Part shown: piece after piece, positions 1-8,391 of the stretch | Layout: every line of letters starts with the position of its first letter | Position numbering within the stretch: the stretch's first letter is position 1 | NCBI RefSeq assembly: GCF_003688725.1 | Contig: NZ_REFP01000007.1 | Location: forward strand, 664,900-728,899 | Reading direction: 5' to 3' | Length of the DNA stretch: 64,000 nucleotides | From: Thermoactinomyces vulgaris | GTDB taxonomy: Bacteria > Bacillota > Bacilli > Thermoactinomycetales > Thermoactinomycetaceae | Translations under genes and position numbers: made by a program | The notes under the pieces: generated by a model | Database searches by the model: none | Told to the model about the DNA's origin: nothing | Seen by the model: only the letters and a program-made list of their open reading frames with translations

Positions 1-375
1 TTTGGGATGGTTGCCGGTTATTTTACCGGTAAACCGATACATCTTTTGGCTTCCCTGGACGGGTTGCTGGCAGGGATCATGGGAGGAATGATGGGGGCGA
101 TGCTGGGGGTGATGATAGTTCCCGAAAATTCGGCATGGACCCTGGCCGTGGTGATTGCCTCTTTTGTCATTGCCATGGCGTTGATCATCCAATTGATTGC
201 ACAGGAAGTGAAAAAAGCGGATAAAAAGATGGAAGCCATGCGGGAAAAGAAAATCGCCGGTTGGGGGGTTTTGTTTTCGATCGCACTCATTATCGTTTCG
301 TTTCCGCTCAATGCGGTGTGGGTGGATGCTTTTCCGGCTTCCACAACCAATACCATCCAGCCACACCACCATTAA
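1..375 (+). CDS. Small integral membrane protein, 5' end outside the window
   Basis: The reading frame is open from the first base and an ATG lies at position 7, so the gene probably begins upstream of the window. The visible part is about 122 residues. It has a Gly/Met-rich membrane helix (GIMGGMMGAMLG), a second helix around residues 45-65, a Lys-rich cytoplasmic stretch (residues 68-85) and a third helix near residue 90-105. The C-terminus ends in three histidines. The Met- and His-rich composition would fit a metal-handling membrane protein, but that is only a guess. An intrinsic terminator follows directly. I do not recognise a family. Confidence 0.6.
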   Translation, partial: FGMVAGYFTGKPIHLLASLDGLLAGIMGGMMGAMLGVMIVPENSAWTLAVVIASFVIAMALIIQLIAQEVKKADKKMEAMREKKIAGWGVLFSIALIIVSFPLNAVWVDAFPASTTNTIQPHHH

Positions 376-411
376 AAAACGCTTGGAAAAATGAATCCAG
401 GCGTTTTTTTT
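374..411. terminator. Intrinsic terminator
   Basis: An imperfect stem (ACGC TTGGA / TCCAG GCGT) is followed by a run of Ts. It closes the membrane-protein gene and lies just before the 3' end of the convergent minus-strand operon, so it may serve both. Confidence 0.7.
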
Positions 412-423
412 GCATTATGCCAT

Positions 424-1248
424 TTATAAATTCTTAAAGTTTTCCACTTGGGTTTGAATGGCCACTTCCGTGGGGAGGCGCTCGATGCTGGATGCGCCGA
501 AGAACCCGTCCACGCCTTTGGTCATGGATAAGATTTCTTTCACGTCTTGCGGTTCGGCAATGGGTCCTCCGTGGCAAAGGATGATGATGTCGGGATTCAC
601 TTTTTTGGCGGCATCATGGATGGCCTGAATCCGTTCGGCGGATTTCTCCAAGGTCAATGCCGTTTCCGCTCCAATCGAACCTTTGGTGGTCAACCCCATA
701 TGCGCCACCAGGACATCGGCGCCGGCTTCAGCCATGGCGCCGGCTTCTTCCGTATTGAAGACGTATGGACAAGTCAACATATCCAGTTGGTGGGCTTCAC
801 GAATCATTTCGACTTCCAAATCAAAGCCCATTCCGGTTTCTTCGAGGTTTTGACGGAAATTCCCGTCAAAAAGTCCGACGGTGGGGAAGTTTTGCACCCC
901 GTCAAATCCCATTTCTTTCAGTTGTTTCAGGAAAACGGGAATTCTGCGGAAGGGATCGGTGCCGCAAACGCCGGCCAAGACAGGAGTGTTTTGGACGATC
1001 GGCAACACTTCGGAAGCCATTTCCACCACAATGGCGTTGGCGTCTCCATAGGGGAGCAAACCGGCCAGGGATCCGCGACCGGCCATGCGATAACGGCCGG
1101 AATTATAAATAATGATGATGTCGGCTCCGCCTCGTTCGGCGAATTTGGCAGAAATTCCGGTTCCGGCCCCGCAGCCGATAATCGGCTTTCCTTGCTGAAT
1201 TGTGTTTCTTAAACGTTTTAGTGATTCTTCTCTGCTGATAAACGGCAT
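424..1248 (-). CDS. Phosphoenolpyruvate hydrolase family TIM-barrel protein
   Basis: This is a 274-residue protein of the PEP-hydrolase-like TIM-barrel family. It has the N-terminal pattern [20 protein letters not shown], a later GVCGTDPFR strand, and the [19 protein letters not shown] region typical of the family. A ribosome binding site AGGAG precedes the ATG. It is the second gene of a two-gene operon, 15 bases after the Tm-1-like gene. In plants the viral resistance protein Tm-1 is a fusion of homologues of these two proteins, so the bacterial pair probably works together. The substrate is not established, and the lyase/hydrolase activity is inferred from family name only. Confidence 0.85.
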   Translation of the reverse strand: MPFISREESLKRLRNTIQQGKPIIGCGAGTGISAKFAERGGADIIIIYNSGRYRMAGRGSLAGLLPYGDANAIVVEMASEVLPIVQNTPVLAGVCGTDPFRRIPVFLKQLKEMGFDGVQNFPTVGLFDGNFRQNLEETGMGFDLEVEMIREAHQLDMLTCPYVFNTEEAGAMAEAGADVLVAHMGLTTKGSIGAETALTLEKSAERIQAIHDAAKKVNPDIIILCHGGPIAEPQDVKEILSMTKGVDGFFGASSIERLPTEVAIQTQVENFKNL

Positions 1249-1263
1249 GATGTCAAACTCCTT

Positions 1264-2481
1264 TCATTCGTTTTCTTTTTGAATCAGTTCCATCAATTTT
1301 TTCGTCACGGCATCGGCAAATTCCGGATCATTAATATTGCAATCCAACTCGTAGATTGGGATATCCGGATTGGTGTATTGCTTGATGGCATCAAACAGCG
1401 CTTGGTCGGCTTCCGGCCACCAAAATTCTTTTCCGGGAGCATCCAGTTCGGAAACGCCTTTTAATGGAAGAAAGACGGCGGATTCTCCTTTGGACCGGTT
1501 GATTTTTTCGGCCAGGATCCGGCCCAGTTTTTCATTTTCTTCAGGGGTGGTTCTCATTAATGTGATGTTATCGTTCCAATAATAAAAGAGTCGGTCTCTG
1601 AATTTTTCCGGCACGGTGGACGGTCCCCAAAAGTTCACCATGTCCAGGCACCCCGGCGCCACGACTTGAGGCAACGCCCACTTGGCGGCGGCATCCATCC
1701 GGGTGGGGCCTGCGGACAGCACTCCTCCCACCAGTTCATCGGCCAATTCTGTCGTGGTGATGTCCAACACGCCGGTTATGTATCCTTGACCAATCAAATA
1801 TTCCATGGTTTTCCCGCCGGTGCCGGTTGCGTGAAACACCAATACTTCATAGCCTTTTTGTTCCAGCAAATGTTTGCATTGATTCACCAGCGTGGTGGTG
1901 TTTCCAAACATGGAGGCGGTGATCAAAGGTTTGGTATCGATGGGCGGCACCTCGGCTTCCAACATGCCGACAATGGCACCGACGGCATTGGAATAAATTT
2001 TGGCGCTGATCCGGTTGACTCCGGCCACATCCAATATCGACGGAATCATGACAATATCGCTGATCCCCACATAAGGCTTTGTATCACCGGAGGCCACCGT
2101 GCTCACCATCACCTTCGGGACTCCCACCGGAAGGGCTTGCAAGCCGGACGTCCCGATCATGGTCCCGTTGGATCCTCCCATCGAAAAACCGGCGTCGATT
2201 TTTCCTTCCAGAAACAGCTCTTTCATAATGACGGCAATTCCCCGGGTCATGACAGACATGGCATGAGATTTATCAGCTTTTTTTCGAAGCTCTTCCAAAG
2301 AGCCCCCACCGGCTTCCGCCACTTTTTCGGCAGGAATGTCCGGATCAAAAAACGGTTCTCCCAAAACACCTGTGTTAATGACAAATGCATGGTGCCCGTG
2401 TTTTTCGATTTCCTGCTTGATAAATGCATAATCATGCCCTTTGGTATCCAGTGCACCAATGACAGCAATGGTTTTGCCCAT
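1264..2481 (-). CDS. Tm-1-like ATP-binding domain protein (UPF0261)
   Basis: This 405-residue protein matches the UPF0261/Tm-1 N-terminal family. The Rossmann-like start TIAVIGALDTKGHDYAFIK, the glycine-rich GFSMGGSNGTMIGT segment and the TGTGGKTMEYLI segment are typical. Strong Shine-Dalgarno AAGGAGG lies seven bases before the ATG. It is the promoter-proximal gene of an operon with the PEP-hydrolase-like protein. In the plant protein this half binds ATP. The bacterial role is unknown; the pair is usually found in catabolic settings, but no substrate gene is adjacent here. Confidence 0.88.
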   Translation of the reverse strand: MGKTIAVIGALDTKGHDYAFIKQEIEKHGHHAFVINTGVLGEPFFDPDIPAEKVAEAGGGSLEELRKKADKSHAMSVMTRGIAVIMKELFLEGKIDAGFSMGGSNGTMIGTSGLQALPVGVPKVMVSTVASGDTKPYVGISDIVMIPSILDVAGVNRISAKIYSNAVGAIVGMLEAEVPPIDTKPLITASMFGNTTTLVNQCKHLLEQKGYEVLVFHATGTGGKTMEYLIGQGYITGVLDITTTELADELVGGVLSAGPTRMDAAAKWALPQVVAPGCLDMVNFWGPSTVPEKFRDRLFYYWNDNITLMRTTPEENEKLGRILAEKINRSKGESAVFLPLKGVSELDAPGKEFWWPEADQALFDAIKQYTNPDIPIYELDCNINDPEFADAVTKKLMELIQKENE

Positions 2482-2786
2482 TTCGATCCTCCTTGCAAGT
2501 TGAGTTAGGGTGTTTTAGAGAAAAACCCTTATAAATAACATTTAGTTATAAATGCTATATTCCCTTCATTATATCAATTATTTTTCTTATGATTTTTTAG
2601 AAAAACTTTTTTAGAACCTAAATTTTTGGCTTCCGACAGCGGAGGGGTGTAAGGAGAAAAGCTTGGATCCATGCTCTTTTTGATTTAAACTGTGAAGGTT
2701 ATTGTATAATAATATTTAACGTACCGAATTTTTTAGTGATGCCGAAAACCGGCATCATCCTTTTTTTAGGGAAAGGGGGGCCTTTG
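2482..2786. promoter_or_regulatory. Divergent promoter region between the Tm-1-like operon and an MFS gene
   Basis: This gene-free spacer is AT-rich. TTATAAAT occurs twice as a direct repeat (2529-2536 and 2546-2553), close to the expected minus-strand promoter. For the plus strand, TATAAT at 2705-2710 follows TTGATT at 2680-2685 with a long 19-base spacer. No other gene is visible. Confidence 0.4.
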
Positions 2787-3977
2787 GTGGATACCATACA
2801 ACAATCCATGCCGGCAAAAAGACCGATGTCCAAAGGGAAAGTATGGACATTCAGCACGACGCATCTGATGAATGACTTGGTGACGACCGGCATCGTCCCG
2901 GCGTTATTGCCGCTGTATCAGCAGGCTTTTGATTTGACTTACACGCAATCGGGGCTCATTATTCTCGCTTCTTATATCACTTCCTCGGTCATGCAGCCAT
3001 TGTTTGGCGCATGGACGGATCACAAACCGATGGTCTGGATGTTGCCGCTCGGTGTGTTTATTTCTGTGATGGGATTGGCACTGACCGGCTGGGCACCCAG
3101 TTATGGATGGGTTTTGTTTCTGATCGCCTTATCCGGGCTCGGCTCCGGGATTTTTCATCCGGAAGCATCCCGGGGAACCCACTTTGCATCAGGAAATACC
3201 AAAGGGCTGGCGCAGGCGATTTTTCAGGTGGGAGGCAACGGTGGCCAGGCTTTGGGACCTTTGATGATTCCGTTGTTTTTGGTTTATACGGGAAAAGAAG
3301 GGCTGCTCTGGTTCAGTGTGCTGGCAGTGATCGCGCTCATTTTGCTTTTGCGTTTATTGCCTTGGTATAAAGAACAGGTGAGCAGGTCGCAGGCAGCCAA
3401 AAAACAATCCAAAGGAAAAAACCACTGGCCGGGGGTTTTTTGGCTGGTCATTGTGATCACATTGCGGTCTTGGTGCCAAGTCGGGGTTTCCGCTTTTTTG
3501 CCTTTTTTCTTTTTGCATCAAATGAACATGTCTTACAGTCAGGCAGAGGTGTTAAACTTCGTGTTTCTGGGGGCAGGCGCGTTGGGAACGTTTATCGGCG
3601 GGGCGTTGTCTGATTATTTGGGGATCAAACGCTGGTTGGTCGGTTCCCTGCTCGCTTCGGTGCCTTTTGCCTTATGGTTGCCTTATGCCCAAGGGGTTTC
3701 GATGTGGCTGGTGATCTTTTTGTTCGGTTTTTTTGTTTTATCTTCTTTTGCCGTGACCGTGGTGTATATGCAAAAATTGCTGCCCCGCAATATCGCTATG
3801 GCTTCCGGTTTGGCCATTGGTTTTGGTGTCGGAGCCGGGGGAATCGGAGCCACGCTCATGGGATATCTGATCGACTTGTTCGGGGTGCCCACCATTTTAT
3901 CATTTATTTCCGCATTGCCCATTTTGGCGGCTCTTTGTGCGTTCATGGTTCCGGATGAAAGAAAACTGATTGCATAA
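2787..3977 (+). CDS. MFS transporter, fosmidomycin-resistance-like
   Basis: A 396-residue major facilitator with about 12 hydrophobic segments. The pattern near the start (FSTTHLMNDLVTTGIVPALLP) and SGLGSGIFHPEASR in the fourth helix resemble the Fsr/fosmidomycin-resistance subfamily, which exports small drugs. An upstream ATG at 2736 is in frame, but GTG at 2787 is preferred because a GGGGGG ribosome binding site lies six bases before it and the extra residues look like untranslated leader. It is monocistronic and is followed by a terminator. The substrate cannot be read from the sequence. Confidence 0.85.
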   Translation: MDTIQQSMPAKRPMSKGKVWTFSTTHLMNDLVTTGIVPALLPLYQQAFDLTYTQSGLIILASYITSSVMQPLFGAWTDHKPMVWMLPLGVFISVMGLALTGWAPSYGWVLFLIALSGLGSGIFHPEASRGTHFASGNTKGLAQAIFQVGGNGGQALGPLMIPLFLVYTGKEGLLWFSVLAVIALILLLRLLPWYKEQVSRSQAAKKQSKGKNHWPGVFWLVIVITLRSWCQVGVSAFLPFFFLHQMNMSYSQAEVLNFVFLGAGALGTFIGGALSDYLGIKRWLVGSLLASVPFALWLPYAQGVSMWLVIFLFGFFVLSSFAVTVVYMQKLLPRNIAMASGLAIGFGVGAGGIGATLMGYLIDLFGVPTILSFISALPILAALCAFMVPDERKLIA

Positions 3978-3990
3978 ACAGTTTCAGAAT

Positions 3991-4024
3991 CCTCCCGGTT
4001 TAAAGTGCACGGGAGGTTTTTTTG
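3991..4024 (+). terminator. Intrinsic terminator after the MFS gene
   Basis: CCTCCCG and CGGGAGG form a perfect stem with a 12-base loop, followed by seven Ts. Confidence 0.85.
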
Positions 4025-4130
4025 AACCATCGGCCTGGCTTGGCAAACAATGTTTGTTTCGTTGATGAAAGATTGGCGTGAATGATTTATGCTGACAGTA
4101 ATACGAATCAAAGGAGCAGGAGGGAAAAGA

Positions 4131-4883
4131 ATGAAACCACTCAACAACAAGGTGGCCGTGATCACCGGAAGCAGCCGGGGCATCGGTGCCGCCACGGCCG
4201 TGTTATTCGCCAAAGCCGGAGCCGATGTTGTCATTAATTATCATCATTCTGAAAAAGAGGCTTTGCAGGTGCTTGAAAAAGTGGAGGACGTCGGAAGAAA
4301 AGGCATTGTGGTGCAAGCGGACGTCCGGAAGGAAGAAGATGTGAAAAAGTTGGTGGACCGGGCCGTTCAGGCATTCGGAAAAGTGGATATTCTCATCAAC
4401 AATGCCAACATTGCCTTTGCAGTCAAGCCATTTTTGGAGATGAGCTGGGAGGAGTTTTCCGTCAAGTTGAACGACGAGATGCGTTCTGCTTTCCATCTTT
4501 GCCAAGAAGTGGTTCCGTATATGGAAAAACAGGGAGGAGGAAAAATCGTCTTGATTTCCAGCGGGTTATCCCGGACGCCCGCGCCAGGATTTGTTGCTCA
4601 CGGGACAGCCAAAGCAGCCATCGTGTCGTTTGCAAAATACCTGGCACTGGAATTGGGGCCCAAAAATATCCGGACCAACGTGATTGCCCCCGGTTTGGTG
4701 TTGACTGATGCGACAAAAGACCAACCGAAAGAAATGCATGAATCCATCCGGAATGTCACGCCTTTGCGACGCCTGGCCGAACCGGAGGATGTGGCCGGGG
4801 CTGTTTTGAGTTTGGTGGCTGATTGGAATTCGTTTATGAACGGCGCTTATCTTCCGGTCAACGGAGGAAATGACATGGATTGA
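4131..4883 (+). CDS. SDR-family oxidoreductase with catalytic Tyr replaced by His
   Basis: A 250-residue classical short-chain dehydrogenase/reductase. The cofactor motif TGSSRGIG is near residue 13, NNAN replaces the usual NNAG, and the Asn-Val-Ile-Ala-Pro-Gly segment is present. The active site aligns as Ser144, position 157 and Lys161, but position 157 is His (GFVAHGTAKAA, codon CAC at 4599-4601) instead of the Tyr of YxxxK. Start ATG 4131 is preferred to 4089 because AGGAGGG precedes it. It is monocistronic. Its closest general resemblance is FabG-like reductases. Without the Tyr it may be a poor reductase or use a different proton donor. Confidence 0.88.
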   Translation: MKPLNNKVAVITGSSRGIGAATAVLFAKAGADVVINYHHSEKEALQVLEKVEDVGRKGIVVQADVRKEEDVKKLVDRAVQAFGKVDILINNANIAFAVKPFLEMSWEEFSVKLNDEMRSAFHLCQEVVPYMEKQGGGKIVLISSGLSRTPAPGFVAHGTAKAAIVSFAKYLALELGPKNIRTNVIAPGLVLTDATKDQPKEMHESIRNVTPLRRLAEPEDVAGAVLSLVADWNSFMNGAYLPVNGGNDMD

Positions 4884-4917
4884 TGACAGACGGATAAAGG
4901 ACATGGTCTCAGAGTTT

Positions 4918-4949
4918 TAAAAAAAGCCGGTAAATCACCGGCTTTTTTT
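4918..4949 (+). terminator. Intrinsic terminator after the SDR gene
   Basis: AAAGCCGGT / ACCGGCTTT stem with a four-base loop and a T-run. The symmetry means it could act in both directions. Confidence 0.85.
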
Positions 4950-4960
4950 GCAATTGGAGG

Positions 4961-5021
4961 TTGATCATTGCGGCAAAGAAGTATATCATTAGAATGATTC
5001 CTTTTTAATAATTATTCTAAT
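4961..5021 (+). promoter_or_regulatory. Promoter and palindromic operator of the CDF transporter gene
   Basis: TTGATC (4961-4966) and TATCAT (4984-4989) with a 17-base spacer look like a vegetative promoter. An inverted repeat of 12-base arms with one mismatch (ATTAGAAT-G/A-ATT, 4988-4999 and 5010-5021) covers the expected transcription start. Its right half contains a 15-mer matching the Fur-family PerR-type box (TTATAAT-N-ATTATAA) at 12 of 14 fixed positions. A metal-responsive repressor of the Fur or ArsR family is the likely ligand. Confidence 0.6.
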
Positions 5022-5035
5022 TTAGGAGGATGAAA

Positions 5036-5968
5036 ATGAAAGTTTATGATTACCACCATCTCAACCATGTAAAAGAACAGCACACCTCCCGAAAAACCTT
5101 GTGGATCACCCTGGCGTTAACCGTCTTTTTCACAGCGGTTGAGGTGGCAGGCGGACTGCTGTCCAATTCGCTGGCTTTGTTGTCTGATTCCGCCCATATG
5201 ATTTCCGATGTGTTTGCATTGGGCCTGAGTTTGACGGCCAGTTACATGGCCACACGAAATCCGGACGGAAAATATACGTTTGGTTTTCTCCGGTTTGAAA
5301 TCATTGCGTCCTTCTTAAACGGGTTGGCTCTGGTTGTGATTGCAATCGGGATTTTTATTGAAGGCATCCGCCGGCTCATTGAACCCCGGGAAATCGATAA
5401 GCCTTTGATGTTGACGATCGCGGTGATCGGGTTGATGGTCAATATTGTGTTGACGGTGATTTTAAGCCGCAGTTCCAAAGAAGAAGAAAATCTGAACATC
5501 CAAAGTGCTCTCTGGCATTTTATTGGGGATTTGCTGAGCTCCGTGGGGATCATTGTTTCCTTCATCCTGATCTCCGTGACCGGGTTTTTGATTTTTGATC
5601 CGCTGATCAGTATGGTGATCGGAGGAATCATTTTTTACGGCGGTTCCAAAATACTTTACGAATCTTATTTCATTCTGATGGAAGCCGTGCCGGAAAAGTT
5701 TGATCTGGAATCGGTTCGCCAAGACATCAGCAGAGTGGAAGGGGTTCGGGATGTGCACGAACTGCATCTGTGGGCGGTTTCCACGGACCATTATTCGCTG
5801 ACGGCTCATGTGTTTATTGATGAAGCGGCAGAACCGTTTCTTGTGATCAAGGCCATCAATGAGACTCTCTCTCAAAAATACGGAATTGTCCACTCCACCG
5901 TCCAGATCGAACATCCTGCCGTTCATGATCACGGGGAGTACGGAAAACGTTTTTTGGCCGTCCATTGA
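5036..5968 (+). CDS. Cation diffusion facilitator (CzcD-like metal exporter)
   Basis: A 310-residue CDF exporter that moves Zn2+ or similar divalent metals out of the cytoplasm against protons. It has a His-rich N-terminus (YDYHHLNH), then six membrane helices. The metal site HxxxD-type motifs are visible as LLSDSAHMISD in helix 2 and FIGDLL region H-F-I-G-D in helix 5. The C-terminal cytoplasmic domain carries VRDVHELHLWAVS. ATG 5036 is chosen over ATG 5030 because AGGAGG ends at 5029. The operator just upstream suggests metal induction. It is a single gene. Confidence 0.92.
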   Translation: MKVYDYHHLNHVKEQHTSRKTLWITLALTVFFTAVEVAGGLLSNSLALLSDSAHMISDVFALGLSLTASYMATRNPDGKYTFGFLRFEIIASFLNGLALVVIAIGIFIEGIRRLIEPREIDKPLMLTIAVIGLMVNIVLTVILSRSSKEEENLNIQSALWHFIGDLLSSVGIIVSFILISVTGFLIFDPLISMVIGGIIFYGGSKILYESYFILMEAVPEKFDLESVRQDISRVEGVRDVHELHLWAVSTDHYSLTAHVFIDEAAEPFLVIKAINETLSQKYGIVHSTVQIEHPAVHDHGEYGKRFLAVH

Positions 5969-6045
5969 GGAAAACTTCGAGGTCTAAATACCGGGAATCC
6001 ACATATACAAAGTCTTGACAACAATCATCTCAAGGAGGTTATTTC

Positions 6046-6999
6046 ATGTCGGACGACTCGATGTTTCCTGCCCGGTGGTATGCAGTCGCATGGTCGTCGG
6101 AGCTGAAAAAGAAGCCCCTCAAAAAAAGGATCGCCGGCCGGGATATCGTGTTATTCCGGGGAGAAGACAATGCCCCACATGCCATTCATGCCTATTGCCC
6201 CCATCGGGGAGCCGACCTTTCGTTGGGATCTTGTGCAGACGGAGGAATCCGGTGCCCTTTTCATGGTTGGTTGTTTCAAGGAAACGGAAGATGTACGGAT
6301 ATTCCATCCCAGCCCGGAGCAAGGATTCCTGAATTTGCCCATGCCACGGCATACCGGGTGATGGAGAAGGCCGGGCTGATCTGGGTTTATCCTTCCGATC
6401 ACGCCCACGATGAGCTGACGTTGTTTCCGGAACTGGAGGATCCGGACCTCCGGCTTGTTCCTTTTCAATCCACATGGAAAGCCCATTTTACCCGGGTGGT
6501 GGAAAGCGTCTTGGATGTGGCCCATCTTCCGGTTGTTCACCGCCGGACGATCGGGAGAAAGTCTTCGCCGGATGTAAAAATTCAATTTCATGCGGAAGGG
6601 GATCGGATCCGCATTGAAAATAATCAAACCGAATTGGAGTACCGGTTTCCGCAACAATGGATATTACGCCCCCGATCCCGCGGAAAACACCGGTTGATTA
6701 ATTTCGTGACGTTTACGCCGGTTGATTCTCATTCCACGGACATCCGGGGATATATCGGCCGAAATTTTGCCAAATCGTTCTTGATGGACAAAATCTTGTC
6801 CAAATTCAGCCTCAAGGTACTGAAAGAGGATCAGGAAATCGTGGAAAGTCAGCATCCGCGGCCCATACCGGAATCCCTGCGTTTGGAAGCGCATGTTGCG
6901 GCAGACGGACCCCAAGTCCGGTTCAGAAACCGGTGGTATTCTTTTTTGACCGGCAACGAGCCAAAGCTGTCTTCCATCGCGAATCATTTTGAATATTGA
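6046..6999 (+). CDS. Rieske [2Fe-2S] aromatic ring-hydroxylating oxygenase subunit
   Basis: A 317-residue single-component-type Rieske oxygenase alpha subunit. The Rieske cluster ligands are Cys51, His53, Cys70 and His73 (CPHRGAD ... CPFHGWLF). The mononuclear iron ligands are Asp157/His160/His165 (LDVAHLPVVH) with the acidic EDQEIVESQ segment toward the C-terminus. It resembles demethylase/pheophorbide-oxygenase-like members. Strong AAGGAGG precedes the ATG. No ferredoxin or reductase gene is next to it, so electrons must come from partners elsewhere. The substrate is unknown. Confidence 0.9.
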   Translation: MSDDSMFPARWYAVAWSSELKKKPLKKRIAGRDIVLFRGEDNAPHAIHAYCPHRGADLSLGSCADGGIRCPFHGWLFQGNGRCTDIPSQPGARIPEFAHATAYRVMEKAGLIWVYPSDHAHDELTLFPELEDPDLRLVPFQSTWKAHFTRVVESVLDVAHLPVVHRRTIGRKSSPDVKIQFHAEGDRIRIENNQTELEYRFPQQWILRPRSRGKHRLINFVTFTPVDSHSTDIRGYIGRNFAKSFLMDKILSKFSLKVLKEDQEIVESQHPRPIPESLRLEAHVAADGPQVRFRNRWYSFLTGNEPKLSSIANHFEY

Positions 7000-7156
7000 G
7001 ATAAAAGGTGGCAGGAGGGGAGAGCAAGGGGGAAACCGGCATAAAATCGGCCACAGAAAGCGAACGTATATTCCCAAAAAATCCAAAATCGCCTCAGAGC
7101 GAATCTGGCGTGGTTTTAAGAGGCGTTAGGTTCTTTTGGACATATGGGTCGTGAAT

Positions 7157-7193
7157 AAAAAAAGAGGGGCCTTACAAACGAAATGTGAAGGCC
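7157..7193 (-). terminator. Intrinsic terminator of the small minus-strand gene
   Basis: GGCCTTCAC / GTAAGGCC stem (minus strand), followed by CTCTTTTTTT. The 230 bases between the Rieske gene and the next gene hold nothing else I can recognise. Confidence 0.75.
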
Positions 7194-7226
7194 TTTATTT
7201 TTTTGCTCATTCCATTATTTTCTTTT

Positions 7227-7400
7227 TCATCCTTTGTTATCCAACCGGTCGGTCAACTCTTCGATATCGGAAATCAACGTTTGCAGTGTAAAAGACTCCG
7301 TCTGGTTGATGGATTCGATCCGGTCTGCAGCCCGGCGCATGATTTTGGCTGCCTGCTTGAGATCTTGCACGGAAAGTTGCACTTGATATTCTTTATCCAT
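7227..7400 (-). CDS. Small conserved-looking coiled-coil protein, 57 residues
   Basis: This short gene starts MDKEYQVQLSVQDLKQAAKI and ends in DRLDNKG. It is preceded by GAGGTG eight bases before the ATG and followed by an intrinsic terminator, so it is a complete transcription unit. The sequence is amphipathic, highly charged and lacks Cys and membrane segments, and it is predicted to form helices or a coiled coil. I do not recognise a family. Ribosome binding site, terminator and codon use support it as real. Confidence 0.65.
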   Translation of the reverse strand: MDKEYQVQLSVQDLKQAAKIMRRAADRIESINQTESFTLQTLISDIEELTDRLDNKG

Positions 7401-7440
7401 TGTTTCACCTCGCCATAAAAATTAGTACCTTTGGCATCTG

Positions 7441-7512
7441 TTGAAAAACGATTGTGAAATGTAACATGAAACAGACATGTTCCCATGTTATCAAAAAAAC
7501 ACCGGGAGGAAA
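7441..7512 (+). repeat. Promoter copy 1 of a duplicated promoter-gene unit
   Basis: This region shares TTGAAAAA, then GACAT-TTCCCATGTTATCAAAA, then a GGGAGGA ribosome binding site with the segment at 7864-7941. It includes a TTGAAA element at 7441-7446 and a TAACAT element at 7462-7467. It marks a tandem duplication together with the downstream gene. Confidence 0.65.
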
Positions 7513-7845
7513 ATGACCATGGGGGTTGGACCGAATCTTGTCATGTCAGGATGTTTCGCGCTTTTCACGCTGGTTTATTTTTTGCTTCAACGGCTTTACG
7601 GGGCGGATGTTCGCCTGTGGATGCTGATTTATTTTCCCGTACTCCTGTTTGTCATGACCTTTAGCTTCAATCATTGGCAACAACCGTTGAAAAGATTCAT
7701 CGACCGGTTGAAAGAGCAGGCGCAAGCGGGTTTTTGGAAATGTATCATGATCATTGCAGGCATGGTTCTTTTCTGGGTGATTGCCATCATCTTGTTGATC
7801 GGGGTTCCGCTCGCTGTTTTTGAGCCCGAAGTTGCAAATCAATGA
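7513..7845 (+). CDS. Small membrane protein, tandem paralogue 1
   Basis: About 110 residues with two N-terminal membrane helices (around residues 10-27 and 33-50), a short basic cytoplasmic segment (PLKRFIDRLKEQAQ) and a C-terminal helix ending in VPLAVFEPE. It is clearly paralogous to the next gene: both share the pattern W-x-Y-FPVL-F-x-FxxxHW-x-PL-R-x-DR and the same helix order. ATG 7513 and ATG 7519 are both possible after GGAGG at 7505-7509. No function is known. Topology suggests a three-helix membrane protein. Confidence 0.7.
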   Translation: MTMGVGPNLVMSGCFALFTLVYFLLQRLYGADVRLWMLIYFPVLLFVMTFSFNHWQQPLKRFIDRLKEQAQAGFWKCIMIIAGMVLFWVIAIILLIGVPLAVFEPEVANQ

Positions 7846-7863
7846 TATCCATATCCGGTGGTT

Positions 7864-7941
7864 GTTGAAAAATCATGTGTTCCATGTATTATGAAATAGA
7901 CATATTCCCATGTTATCAAAACATTGCAGGAGGGAGATGCG
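7864..7941 (+). repeat. Promoter copy 2 of the duplicated unit
   Basis: This segment repeats the block before the first paralogue. TTGAAA (7865-7870) and TATTAT (7887-7892) form a better promoter than copy 1. The shared block ending CCCATGTTATCAAAA and the following AGGAGGG ribosome binding site are conserved. Confidence 0.65.
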
Positions 7942-8259
7942 GTGAAAGTCGGTAAAAATTTATTATACTCTGCATTATACGCTTTAATTTTGCTTGGTAT
8001 CATATTGATAAGAAAAAATTATGACGACGAAGAATTTCCTCAATGGATGGTCGTTTATTTCCCTGTATTATTTTTTGTCGCAACCTTTTGCATCCTTCAT
8101 TGGAAGAAACCCTTGAGAAGAACCTTGGACCGTATGAATGAATGGGCATATGACATGAGCTTTCGGAAAATCATCGTCATGATCTTAAGTATCTTGTTTT
8201 TTTCAGTGGTTGTCGTCGGCGTCTTTTTTGTATTGCCCATCATTATCTTTGAATCCTGA
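7942..8259 (+). CDS. Small membrane protein, tandem paralogue 2
   Basis: A 105-residue three-helix membrane protein paralogous to the preceding gene. The shared core is WMVVYFPVLFFVATFCILHW, followed by KKPLRRTLDRMNEWA and a C-terminal helix. GTG 7942 is the likely start, because AGGAGGG ends about five bases before it; an in-frame TTG at 7924 would bury that site. Each paralogue has its own promoter-like block, so the two may be expressed separately. The function is unknown. Confidence 0.7.
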   Translation: MKVGKNLLYSALYALILLGIILIRKNYDDEEFPQWMVVYFPVLFFVATFCILHWKKPLRRTLDRMNEWAYDMSFRKIIVMILSILFFSVVVVGVFFVLPIIIFES

Positions 8260-8350
8260 ATCCAACTGATCCATTGATACATATGATATACAGGATTTTA
8301 CAAAAAAAATTTTTTTGGAAAGATGGATAGCAGATAGCGGGTAAATATCA

Positions 8351-8391
8351 AAACGCTTGAGAAACCGGATTAAGGTACTCAGGCGTTTTTT
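8351..8391 (+). terminator. Intrinsic terminator after the paralogue pair
   Basis: AAACGC-TTGAG / CTCAGGCGTTTTTT stem-loop with T-run. Confidence 0.75.
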
